Origin: Gammaproteobacteria bacterium
Lineage (GTDB): Bacteria > Pseudomonadota > Gammaproteobacteria > SZUA-229
NCBI GenBank assembly: GCA_029880105.1
Contig: JAOUPA010000117.1
Coordinates: 1-5,908 of the forward strand
Direction of reading: 5' to 3'
Length of the DNA: 5,908 bases
Shown: one piece after another, positions 1 through 5,664 of the stretch
How the letters are laid out: each line of letters begins with the position of its first letter
Position numbering within the stretch: the stretch's first letter is position 1
Program-made: the position numbers and the translations under genes
The notes under the pieces: model-generated
The model's database searches: none
Seen by the model: only the letters and a program-made list of their open reading frames with translations
Told to the model about the DNA's origin: nothing

Positions 1-377
1 GAGGCAGGTGGGCAATCTATAAATGCGAAATCCTGTGTATTAGCGGCCAGCAGCAAAGCCTCTTTTAGCTGGCTCACTGCAATTTCTCCACACTCACCAC
101 GCTCAATAGCTTTAAGACCTGCACCTGCTGGCACCAGGTGCAGCCTTTCACGTGCTGCGATGGCAACCTGGGGCAGTATTTTTTCGCCCAGTAATATCTG
201 GTCGACGCCATGTTCGTCTTTTCTATAACAGCCCCAGTGCGCTGCAAGGTGCCCCTGCGGATCCATGTCTATACCAGTCACCGAATGACCTTTAATAGCC
301 AAGGCATGTGCGAGATTAGCAGTAGTCGTCGTTTTGCCAACACCGCCCTTCTGATTGATCACCGCTATAGTTCGCAT
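1..377 (-). CDS. ParA/MinD-family ATPase, 3'-truncated by the window edge (first ~125 residues)
   Basis: This is a ParA-type P-loop ATPase, a family that positions or segregates cellular cargo by ATP-dependent dimerisation and DNA binding. The ATG at 377-375 opens with MRTIAVINQKGGVGKTTTTA, which contains the deviant Walker A box: signature Lys10, catalytic Lys15, Thr16 and Thr17. The A' motif GIDMDPQG follows at about residues 35-42, and the Walker B region FIDCPPA at about 119-125. The reading frame stays open to base 1, so the C-terminal half is missing. It starts 20 bases after the cheA stop, with only a weak upstream SD-like sequence (possible AGATCAGG), so translation may be coupled to cheA. 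Known parallels are the ParC and PpfA ATPases of chemotaxis operons, which distribute chemoreceptor arrays to daughter cells. That role is inferred from context here. A plasmid or chromosome partition ParA is less likely because it directly follows cheA. Family assignment is near certain; cargo is not. Confidence 0.93.
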   Translation of the reverse strand, partial: MRTIAVINQKGGVGKTTTTANLAHALAIKGHSVTGIDMDPQGHLAAHWGCYRKDEHGVDQILLGEKILPQVAIAARERLHLVPAGAGLKAIERGECGEIAVSQLKEALLLAANTQDFAFIDCPPA

Positions 378-397
378 ACCTGATCTTTTACCACTAA

Positions 398-2425
398 CTA
401 AGACTGTGAAGCCTGGACCAGACCTAACACATCAATAATCAGGGCGACGGCGCCATCACCTAGCACTGTTGCACCGGCGATACCTGGTACCTGCTGGTAA
501 TTTTGCTCAAGGCTCTTGATCACCACCTGTTGCTGGCCAACTACATCATCAACATATAAACCTATTCGACGACCACCAATATCAATGACCACTAACAGGC
601 CAGATCTGTTTTCGTGTTCATCATCCGACTTAATATTAAATATCTCCCGCAAACGAATCACCGAGATATATTCATTACGATATGGATAAAGTTCAGACTG
701 GTTGGCCACTTCATTAATATCTTTATCGGAAACCTGGATGGATTCAACGATAGATAACAGTGGCACAATAAATACCTGATCACCGGCACTAATCATCTGC
801 CCCTCAAGAATAGCAACAGTTAGAGGCAACCTGATGGTAAAAATACTACCTCTTCCAGGTATTGAGTCGACATCAACAGTACCACCAAGATCAGTCATAT
901 TGCGCCTGACCACATCCATACCTACACCGCGACCAGATACATCGCTAATCACATCTGCGGTAGAAAAACCGGGACTAAAAATCAAATTCTGGATTTGTGT
1001 TTCAGTCAGTTCTTCATTCGGATCAACCAGGCCTTTTTCACGTGCTTTCTTAAGGATTTTTTCCGGGTTGAGTCCGGCACCGTCATCAGAGATTTCAATA
1101 ATAATATTGCCACCCTGATGATAGGCATTGATACTAATTAAACCTTTCTCGCTCTTGCCAGCAGCCAGACGCACCTCGGAACGCTCAATACCATGATCAA
1201 GCGCATTACGCACCAGGTGCATCAGTGGATCACCAATTTTCTCCAGTACTGTCTTGTCCAGTTCTGTGGTTTCACCAGAGAACTTAAGATCAACCTTTTT
1301 ACCCAGTGATTTACTCAGGTCGTGCACAATTCTAGGCAGCCGCTGGAAAGCGAAATCAATCGGCAACATACGGATACCCATGGTCTGCTCCTGCAGATCA
1401 CGTGTATTGCGCTCTAACTGATCAAGACATTCGCTCAGTTTTTCATCTCTATCGATACCCAGGTTATTGCAGACTCGGCTCAATATAGACTGGGTAATGA
1501 CCAACTCACCAACAAGGTTCACTAGCCCATCGACTTTATTAATTCCAACTCGAATTGATGTTGATTCCTGATTAGCAAAACTGGGTCTGTCTGATCGACG
1601 ACGTCCACTCCTTGGTTCATCCGCTGCACGCACTTGCACGTCGGCCTCTACATCTTCAACTTCTGCTTCAGCCACTTTTTCCTGCAAGGTGATTTCTAAT
1701 GAACAGTCATCTTCAACCCATTCAAAAATCTCGGTAATCTGATTTCGCGAGACATCACCCCTGAGCACCATGTCCCAGCCCAGATAGCAGTTATGCGCAT
1801 CCATTTCATCGAAATTCGGCAAGCGATCATAATTGACGTTAATTTCAAGATCACCCAGACCCTGAAGTTCACGAATAAGACGGAAAGGGTCATTACCCGT
1901 GTAAAACATATTTTCATGCGGATAAAAGGCAATATTCCAGACCGAAACATCCTCTTTTTCTTCTTCAGCCTCGCTTATAGCTGGGGCTGCAGCAGATTGA
2001 CTGGTTTCTGATACTGGAGCACCCGAAGTCCTGGCAGTGAAATTTTCGAGTCTCTCGTGTAATTCGGCTACCAGTTCAGTATCGATCGGTTTTTTGTCTT
2101 TACTGGCCTGTACCATGTGCCGCAGACAGTCGAGCGCCGCCAGTAGCAGTTCAACAACTTCTGGTGTGACTGGCAGATTACCATTACGCATTCCATCCAG
2201 AATGGTCTCCATGCCATGGGTAAAATTTGAAATTTCAGCAAAGCCAAATGTACCACCGCCACCCTTAATGGAGTGCGCCGCCCGGAAAATGGTATTGATA
2301 ACTTCAGGCTCTGAATCGCTCGTCAGGTTGAGCAAACCAGACTCCATGATCTCCATTCCCTCTGAGCATTCCTCAAAGAAGACTTCATGAAACTGGCTTA
2401 AATCTATGTTTACTTCTGATTCCAT
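398..2425 (-). CDS. cheA: Chemotaxis histidine kinase CheA (675 aa)
   Basis: This is the cytoplasmic histidine kinase of a chemoreceptor array. It autophosphorylates under receptor/CheW control and passes phosphate to CheY (and CheB). Domains in order: the Hpt (P1) domain at residues ~5-130, with phospho-acceptor His51 in AAHSIKGGGGTFGF; an acidic Ala/Glu linker; a middle domain at ~162-248, discussed in the findings; an acidic then Arg-rich linker at ~250-285; and the dimerisation helices (P3) at ~290-355. The ATPase (P4) follows at ~360-535, with N box HLVRNALDHG (403-412), G1 DDGAGL (447-452), F box FSPGFST (483-489) and G2 GRGVGMDVV (498-506). The CheW-like P5 domain is at ~540-672. All catalytic boxes look intact. 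The ATG start is supported by the family-typical N-terminus (DLSQFHEVFFEEC) and lies 97 bases after the cheY stop. The SD is weak (AGAAGC). It lies between a cheY-like gene and a ParA gene on the same strand, presumably one operon. Confidence 0.97.
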   Translation of the reverse strand: MESEVNIDLSQFHEVFFEECSEGMEIMESGLLNLTSDSEPEVINTIFRAAHSIKGGGGTFGFAEISNFTHGMETILDGMRNGNLPVTPEVVELLLAALDCLRHMVQASKDKKPIDTELVAELHERLENFTARTSGAPVSETSQSAAAPAISEAEEEKEDVSVWNIAFYPHENMFYTGNDPFRLIRELQGLGDLEINVNYDRLPNFDEMDAHNCYLGWDMVLRGDVSRNQITEIFEWVEDDCSLEITLQEKVAEAEVEDVEADVQVRAADEPRSGRRRSDRPSFANQESTSIRVGINKVDGLVNLVGELVITQSILSRVCNNLGIDRDEKLSECLDQLERNTRDLQEQTMGIRMLPIDFAFQRLPRIVHDLSKSLGKKVDLKFSGETTELDKTVLEKIGDPLMHLVRNALDHGIERSEVRLAAGKSEKGLISINAYHQGGNIIIEISDDGAGLNPEKILKKAREKGLVDPNEELTETQIQNLIFSPGFSTADVISDVSGRGVGMDVVRRNMTDLGGTVDVDSIPGRGSIFTIRLPLTVAILEGQMISAGDQVFIVPLLSIVESIQVSDKDINEVANQSELYPYRNEYISVIRLREIFNIKSDDEHENRSGLLVVIDIGGRRIGLYVDDVVGQQQVVIKSLEQNYQQVPGIAGATVLGDGAVALIIDVLGLVQASQS

Positions 2426-2522
2426 CTGGCTGCTTCTTTTTTATACAAAATTAATCAAATAACAATTACGCCTGAATACTCTATATATATAAATACTATA
2501 TACACGTAATTTGTGTGATTTA
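2426..2522. other. AT-rich spacer between the cheY-like gene and cheA
   Basis: This 97-base spacer is very AT-rich and includes an alternating TA tract at about 2481-2505. I see no GC-rich hairpin followed by a T-run in the minus-strand direction, so read-through from the cheY-like gene into cheA is likely. A secondary promoter for cheA is possible given the composition. The only -10-like match near the gene (TATAAA on the minus strand) lies too close to the start codon to be convincing. Confidence 0.4.
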
Positions 2523-2882
2523 TTAAAGTACTCTATTGATAGTACCCAGTAGATTATCTGGATCAAAAGGTTTCTCAATCCAGCCAGTCGCCCCGGCAAC
2601 CTTACCCTGTTCTTTTTTTACAGAACCGGTTTCCGTGGTTAGAATTAGTATTGGGATAAATTTATAGCTGTCCAGCTTACGCAACTCTGCTGTCAGTGTA
2701 ATACCATCCATATTCGGCATATTTACATCAGTTACTACCAGGTCCACTGATGTCTTTCTGGCAAACTCAAGCGCCTCTACACCATCTTCTGCCTCGCTCA
2801 CCGTATGACCCTTCCCCTTCAGGGTAAATGAAACCATTTCACGCATGGATGCCGAATCATCCACTAACAATATACTTGCCAT
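2523..2882 (-). CDS. cheY: Single-domain CheY-like response regulator (119 aa), first gene of the chemosensory operon
   Basis: This is a receiver-only protein with no output domain, expected to be phosphorylated by the adjacent CheA and to signal by binding a partner such as a flagellar or twitching motor. It begins ILLVDDS with Asp8/Asp9 for Mg2+ binding. The acceptor is Asp52 in VVTDVNMPNMDGI. The switch Thr82 is in LILTTE and Lys104 in WIEKPF. The spacings D52-T82 and D52-K104 equal those of E. coli CheY D57-T87 and D57-K109. The position of CheY Tyr106 holds Trp101, within AGATGWIEKPF. Length is normal for the family. The ATG is preceded by AGAGG about 11 bases upstream, and by a second weak purine patch nearer the start. 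Function is inferred from its place before cheA. It may equally be a phosphate sink or serve a non-flagellar chemosensory system, since no motor genes are visible. Confidence 0.93.
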   Translation of the reverse strand: MASILLVDDSASMREMVSFTLKGKGHTVSEAEDGVEALEFARKTSVDLVVTDVNMPNMDGITLTAELRKLDSYKFIPILILTTETGSVKKEQGKVAGATGWIEKPFDPDNLLGTINRVL

Positions 2883-2933
2883 AACCTGTTCTGCCTCTTA
2901 GTATTTTTTACGAGTATTGTTATTTAGATTTTA

Positions 2934-2963
2934 ATTATAGCTGGATAAGGCAATATCGCATAA
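2934..2963 (-). promoter_or_regulatory. Candidate sigma-70-type promoter for the cheY-cheA-parA operon
   Basis: On the minus strand a perfect TATAAT lies at 2939-2934, about 52 bases upstream of the cheY-like start codon. The -35 region is weak: at spacings of 17 to 19 the best hexamer is TTTATG or similar. It may be a weak promoter, need an activator, or be a chance match in AT-rich DNA. Confidence 0.35.
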
Positions 2964-3101
2964 AATAGCGCCCACACGATAGTATTATTTTTATTTTTTA
3001 GCCCACCAGCACAAACTGACTATCGATATCCAGTGCAATATATAATACCCCTGCTTCAAGAGTAGGATTGCATTGCCTGATACTAGCCAGAACACCTCAC
3101 T

Positions 3102-3121
3102 TGTGGTTAATTTACACCACA
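3102..3121. repeat. Dyad TGTGGT-N8-ACCACA, possible operator
   Basis: Two perfect 6-base arms, TGTGGT at 3102-3107 and ACCACA at 3116-3121, are separated by 8 bases. Size and symmetry suit a dimeric regulator binding site. A TATACT hexamer starts at 3128, just downstream on the plus strand, but without a good -35. The binding protein is unknown, and a chance dyad cannot be excluded. Confidence 0.3.
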
Positions 3122-3170
3122 GAGACTTATACTATGGCATATGCGCCAAAGTTAAAACTAAAATTTAAAC

Positions 3171-3199
3171 TGGTCAGCACACAGGCAGTACTATAAAAT
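3171..3199 (+). promoter_or_regulatory. Candidate promoter for the orphan response regulator
   Basis: TGGTCA (3171-3176; 4 of 6 matches to TTGACA) and TAAAAT (3194-3199; 5 of 6 to TATAAT) are separated by 17 bases. Transcription would begin near 3206, inside the ACTCTAATATAGAGT dyad, leaving a leader of about 38 bases before the ATG at 3244. Confidence 0.35.
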
Positions 3200-3200
3200 A

Positions 3201-3215
3201 ACTCTAATATAGAGT
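3201..3215. repeat. Perfect dyad ACTCTA-ATA-TAGAGT at the presumed start site
   Basis: The 6-base arms ACTCTA and TAGAGT flank a 3-base centre. It lies just downstream of the candidate -10 and 28 bases before the start codon of the orphan regulator. It could be an operator or, in RNA, a small weak hairpin. It is AT-rich, so chance is possible. Confidence 0.35.
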
Positions 3216-3243
3216 ACGAGTAAGAATTTAACCGAGGGAATAC

Positions 3244-3615
3244 ATGGCAAAAACCATATTAATCGTTGATGACACCAAATCTATACTCGCTGTCATGAAA
3301 ACCGTATTGAAAGTAGCAGGTTATAACATCCTGACTGCAGGTGACGGCGTTGAAGGCATGGCTATCCTGAATAGCGGTGAACAGGTCGATTTGATTATTA
3401 CCGATTTAAACATGCCCAATATGGATGGCATCGAATTTATCTGGGAAATCAGAAAGCTGGAAGAACATGCCTACACCCCAATCTGCATGCTGACTACCGA
3501 GAATGAGCAGGAAAAACTGGAGGATGGCGAAACAGTCTCTACCGATGCCTGGATCACCAAGCCAATCCAGCCAAACCGCGTATTAAATATTGTCAGCAAG
3601 ATCCTGCCGCCCTGA
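3244..3615 (+). CDS. Orphan single-domain CheY-like response regulator (123 aa)
   Basis: This is a receiver-only protein, divergent from the chemosensory operon and alone in its transcription unit. The phosphorylation machinery is complete: Asp9/Asp10 (ILIVDDT), acceptor Asp54 (ITDLNMPNMDGIEF), Thr84 (MLTTEN) and Lys106 (WITKPI), with CheY-like spacings of 30 and 52 from the acceptor. Trp103 replaces the CheY switch Tyr. It resembles the regulator at 2523-2882, especially around the acceptor, but differs where partners usually bind: the AGATGW segment of the paralogue is VSTDAW here, and the Arg after the first Asp pair (SMRE) is absent. The start is well supported by GAGGGA at 3234-3239, four bases before the ATG. 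The gene ends just before a strong hairpin terminator. It is probably a target of the neighbouring CheA or another kinase; its output partner is unknown. Confidence 0.93.
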   Translation: MAKTILIVDDTKSILAVMKTVLKVAGYNILTAGDGVEGMAILNSGEQVDLIITDLNMPNMDGIEFIWEIRKLEEHAYTPICMLTTENEQEKLEDGETVSTDAWITKPIQPNRVLNIVSKILPP

Positions 3616-3637
3616 TATATTTACATATGACGTAAAA

Positions 3638-3665
3638 AAAAACAGAGGCTTAGACCTCTGTTTTT
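3638..3665. terminator. Bidirectional rho-independent terminator between converging genes
   Basis: An AAAAACAGAGG arm at 3638-3648 pairs perfectly with CCTCTGTTTTT at 3655-3665 around a 6-base loop (CTTAGA). It has a T-run on the plus-strand side and, from the A-run at 3634-3642, a T-run on the minus strand too. It can therefore terminate both the orphan regulator (stop at 3615) and rarA (stop at 3681). Confidence 0.9.
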
Positions 3666-3680
3666 GTTTTCAGCCCCTGA

Positions 3681-5015
3681 TCAGCGTTGCTTACGCGACT
3701 TCTGATTCAGTTCGCGCAGGCGATCCAGTTTTTCCCTGATTTTGAGCTCCAGGCCCCGCTCTACTGGCTGGTAGTAAACCCGTTCGCCCATTTCATCAGG
3801 AAAATAGGTCTCACCAGCCGCAAAGGCCCCTTCCTCATCATGCGCATAGCGATAATCCTTGCCATAGCCCATATCCTTCATCAGGCCTGTCGGTGCATTT
3901 CGAATGTGTAGTGGCACTTCCATGCTACCCGAGCGCCTGGCATCGGCCATCGCCTCGTGCCACGCTATGTAGACCGCATTACTCTTGGCGGTACTGGCCA
4001 GATAAACAATTGCCTGCGCAATAGCGAGTTCCCCCTCCGGGCTACCCAGGCGTTCGTAGGTATTCCAGGCATCCAGCGCAATCTGCAAGCCACGCGGATC
4101 GGCATTACCAATATCCTCAGAGGCCATACGCACCACGCGTCGAGCTATATAGAGCGGGTCACAGCCACCATCGATCATGCGCGCGAACCAGTAAAGTGAT
4201 GCATCGGGGTTGCTACCTCGCACCGATTTATGCAGCGCCGAGATCTGTTCATAGAAAAGATCCCCACCCTTATCGAAGCGACGCAGGCTGTGCGCACTGA
4301 CATCTTCAACCACCGAACGGGTTATCAGCCGTTTTCCATCTACCGGTTCGGCCAGATCGGCCGCGATCTCAAGAAAATTCAGCGCCCTGCGCGCATCACC
4401 ATCGACAATATTCGCCAACGCCTCAAGCTCAGCATCTTCAATAACAATATTTTCTTTTGCCAGGCCGTTCTCATGCTGCAACGCCCGTTGCAACAGCAGT
4501 TTAATCTCAGCAACCGGCAGACTTTTCAGCACATAGGTTTTAACACGGGACAATAGCGCGTTATTCAGTTCAAACGAAGGGTTCTCGGTCGTGGCACCGA
4601 CAAAATAGATAGTGCCGTCTTCAATATAGGGCAAAAAGGCATCCTGCTGTGATTTGTTGAAACGGTGCACCTCATCAACAAACAGAATGGTCGAACGACC
4701 TTCGGCGCGGTACTGTTTTGCCTGATCAATTGCCGAACGAATGTCCTTAACACCTGAGAGTACCGCAGAAATACTGAGAAAAGCCGCATTGGTCGAATGC
4801 GCGATAATTTTGGCCAGCGTGGTTTTACCCGTGCCGGGCGGTCCCCAGAACACCATGGAGTGCAGGCTGCCCGCTTCAATCGCCTGCCTTAAGGCACCGC
4901 CCTCGGCCAGCATGTGCTGTTGACCAAAAAACTCAGCCAGCGTGGTCGGCCGCATGCGGTCGGCCAGTGGCCGGTACGGCATGTTATCCGTAGCAGCAGA
5001 AAGAAGGTCATCCAT
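3681..5015 (-). CDS. rarA: Replication-associated recombination protein A, AAA+ ATPase (444 aa)
   Basis: RarA (MgsA) belongs to the clamp-loader-like AAA+ family with WRNIP1 and Mgs1. It acts at stalled replication forks and at ssDNA gaps and ends. Residues 15-33 hold the family N-terminus (RPLADRMRPTTLAEFFGQQ). Walker A is GPPGTGKT (58-65) and Walker B is LFVDEVHRF (111-119, Asp114/Glu115). Sensor 1 is GATTENPSF (140-148), the arginine finger is in LLSR (Arg157), and sensor 2 is in GDARRAL (206-212). The C-terminal tetramerisation region contains ISALHKSVRGSNPDA (258-272), SEDIGNADPR (299-308) and LRNAPT-like IRNAPTGLMK (371-380). Length is close to that of the E. coli protein (about 447). 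The ATG shares one base with the lolA stop (TAATG), so translation is probably coupled. The gene ends at the bidirectional terminator. It appears intact. Confidence 0.97.
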   Translation of the reverse strand: MDDLLSAATDNMPYRPLADRMRPTTLAEFFGQQHMLAEGGALRQAIEAGSLHSMVFWGPPGTGKTTLAKIIAHSTNAAFLSISAVLSGVKDIRSAIDQAKQYRAEGRSTILFVDEVHRFNKSQQDAFLPYIEDGTIYFVGATTENPSFELNNALLSRVKTYVLKSLPVAEIKLLLQRALQHENGLAKENIVIEDAELEALANIVDGDARRALNFLEIAADLAEPVDGKRLITRSVVEDVSAHSLRRFDKGGDLFYEQISALHKSVRGSNPDASLYWFARMIDGGCDPLYIARRVVRMASEDIGNADPRGLQIALDAWNTYERLGSPEGELAIAQAIVYLASTAKSNAVYIAWHEAMADARRSGSMEVPLHIRNAPTGLMKDMGYGKDYRYAHDEEGAFAAGETYFPDEMGERVYYQPVERGLELKIREKLDRLRELNQKSRKQR

Positions 5016-5662
5016 TACGAACCACCGAAAACGTCAACACCCTCCGGTGGCGTGAATTCAAACAAATCATCACTCAGTGTTTTGTTTAATTCCAGATCGC
5101 CAAAAACAATATCGGTGGTCTGCTCAAACTGGTCCCTGAGCTGCATAAAACGCAGGCCCTGCTTATCGACACCCACCACCAGCTCGGCAAAATCTACATC
5201 GTCGACTTTGCTGGAAAGTTTTAGACGATATACACCATTGCGGTGATCAAGCTCACTAACGTCATAGGCCTGCTCGAGCTTCAGCTTGCCCTGCATCAGG
5301 GCCATCGGGGTGTTTTTTACCGATGCCGCCTGTTTTTGTACTGTTACCTGTTGCAAATCCACATCGTAAACCCAGACATTTTCACCGTCAGAAACGATTT
5401 GCTGCTCATAGGGCTGGTCGTAATTCCAGCGGAACCGACCTGGGCGACTAAGATAAAAATGCCCCTTCGATTCCTGTAGTACTTCATTATCATCACTACG
5501 CAGGGTCTGCACAAAATCCGCCGACATGGTTTTTGATTGCATCAGAAAATGATCGAGATATTTCTGTCCCTGCCCAGTCTGGGCATCACCCGCCATTGAT
5601 GTTGCTGGTAAAACAAGCACCAGCAAAAAAACAGAATTAAACACTTTGAACAACAGGGACAC
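5015..5662 (-). CDS. lolA: Outer-membrane lipoprotein carrier protein LolA (215 aa)
   Basis: LolA is the periplasmic chaperone that accepts lipoproteins released by LolCDE and delivers them to LolB in the outer membrane. Residues 1-24 form a signal peptide with a hydrophobic core (VFLLVLVLPA) and an expected cleavage site SMA|GD after Ala24. The mature part shows the LolA pattern MSADFVQTL (46-54), GHFYLSRPGRFRWNYDQPYE (67-86) and SDGENVWVYDVDLQQVTV (91-108), with the typical ending FEFTPPEGVDVF (201-212). The start is GTG, at 5662-5660, two bases after the ftsK stop. It is chosen because it gives a complete signal peptide. There is no clear SD, so re-initiation after ftsK translation is likely. 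The position between ftsK and rarA matches gammaproteobacterial synteny. Confidence 0.96.
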   Translation of the reverse strand: MSLLFKVFNSVFLLVLVLPATSMAGDAQTGQGQKYLDHFLMQSKTMSADFVQTLRSDDNEVLQESKGHFYLSRPGRFRWNYDQPYEQQIVSDGENVWVYDVDLQQVTVQKQAASVKNTPMALMQGKLKLEQAYDVSELDHRNGVYRLKLSSKVDDVDFAELVVGVDKQGLRFMQLRDQFEQTTDIVFGDLELNKTLSDDLFEFTPPEGVDVFGGS

Positions 5663-5664
5663 AA

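Larger units (their letters stand above)
2883..3243. other. Divergent intergenic region (361 bases) between two CheY-like genes
   Basis: There is no credible ORF here. The region is AT-rich and separates two divergently read receiver genes. Its contents are a consensus TATAAT on the minus strand near the operon, a promoter-like pair on the plus strand near the orphan regulator, and two compact dyads (3102-3121 and 3201-3215). A longer, interrupted inverted repeat (TGCAAT at 3034-3039 with ATTGCA at 3067-3072) encloses a small possible hairpin, CCTGC-loop-GTAGG, at 3050-3066. I found no convincing sigma-28 (TAAA/GCCGATAA) or sigma-54 (-24 GG/-12 GC) match on either strand by eye. The middle part, about 2965-3100, holds nothing else I recognise. 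Confidence 0.7.

Noticed and set aside
834..1118. Open frame on the plus strand opposite cheA
   Set aside because: It lies wholly within the cheA ATPase region, has no family-like pattern and no ribosome site. It is an antisense shadow of a strongly supported gene.
2037..2390. 117-codon open frame on the plus strand opposite the CheA Hpt domain
   Set aside because: It is Ser-rich with no recognisable motif, and arises from the codon use of cheA on the other strand.
2481..2505. Alternating TA tract as a terminator or origin-like element
   Set aside because: It has no GC stem and no adjacent repeats or iterons, so it is best read as AT-rich spacer.
2883..3243. Flagellar (sigma-28) or sigma-54 promoter for the chemotaxis genes
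   Set aside because: I scanned both strands for TAAA-N15-GCCGATAA and for GG-N10-GC type elements and found no acceptable match, so I list only sigma-70-like candidates.
4230..4556. 108-codon open frame on the plus strand opposite rarA
   Set aside because: It lies fully inside the rarA coding region, whose motifs are continuous across it. No evidence supports independent coding.
4914..5246. Plus-strand open frame across the lolA-rarA junction
   Set aside because: It overlaps two well-supported minus-strand genes and shows low-complexity Ser/Thr/Arg composition typical of antisense frames.
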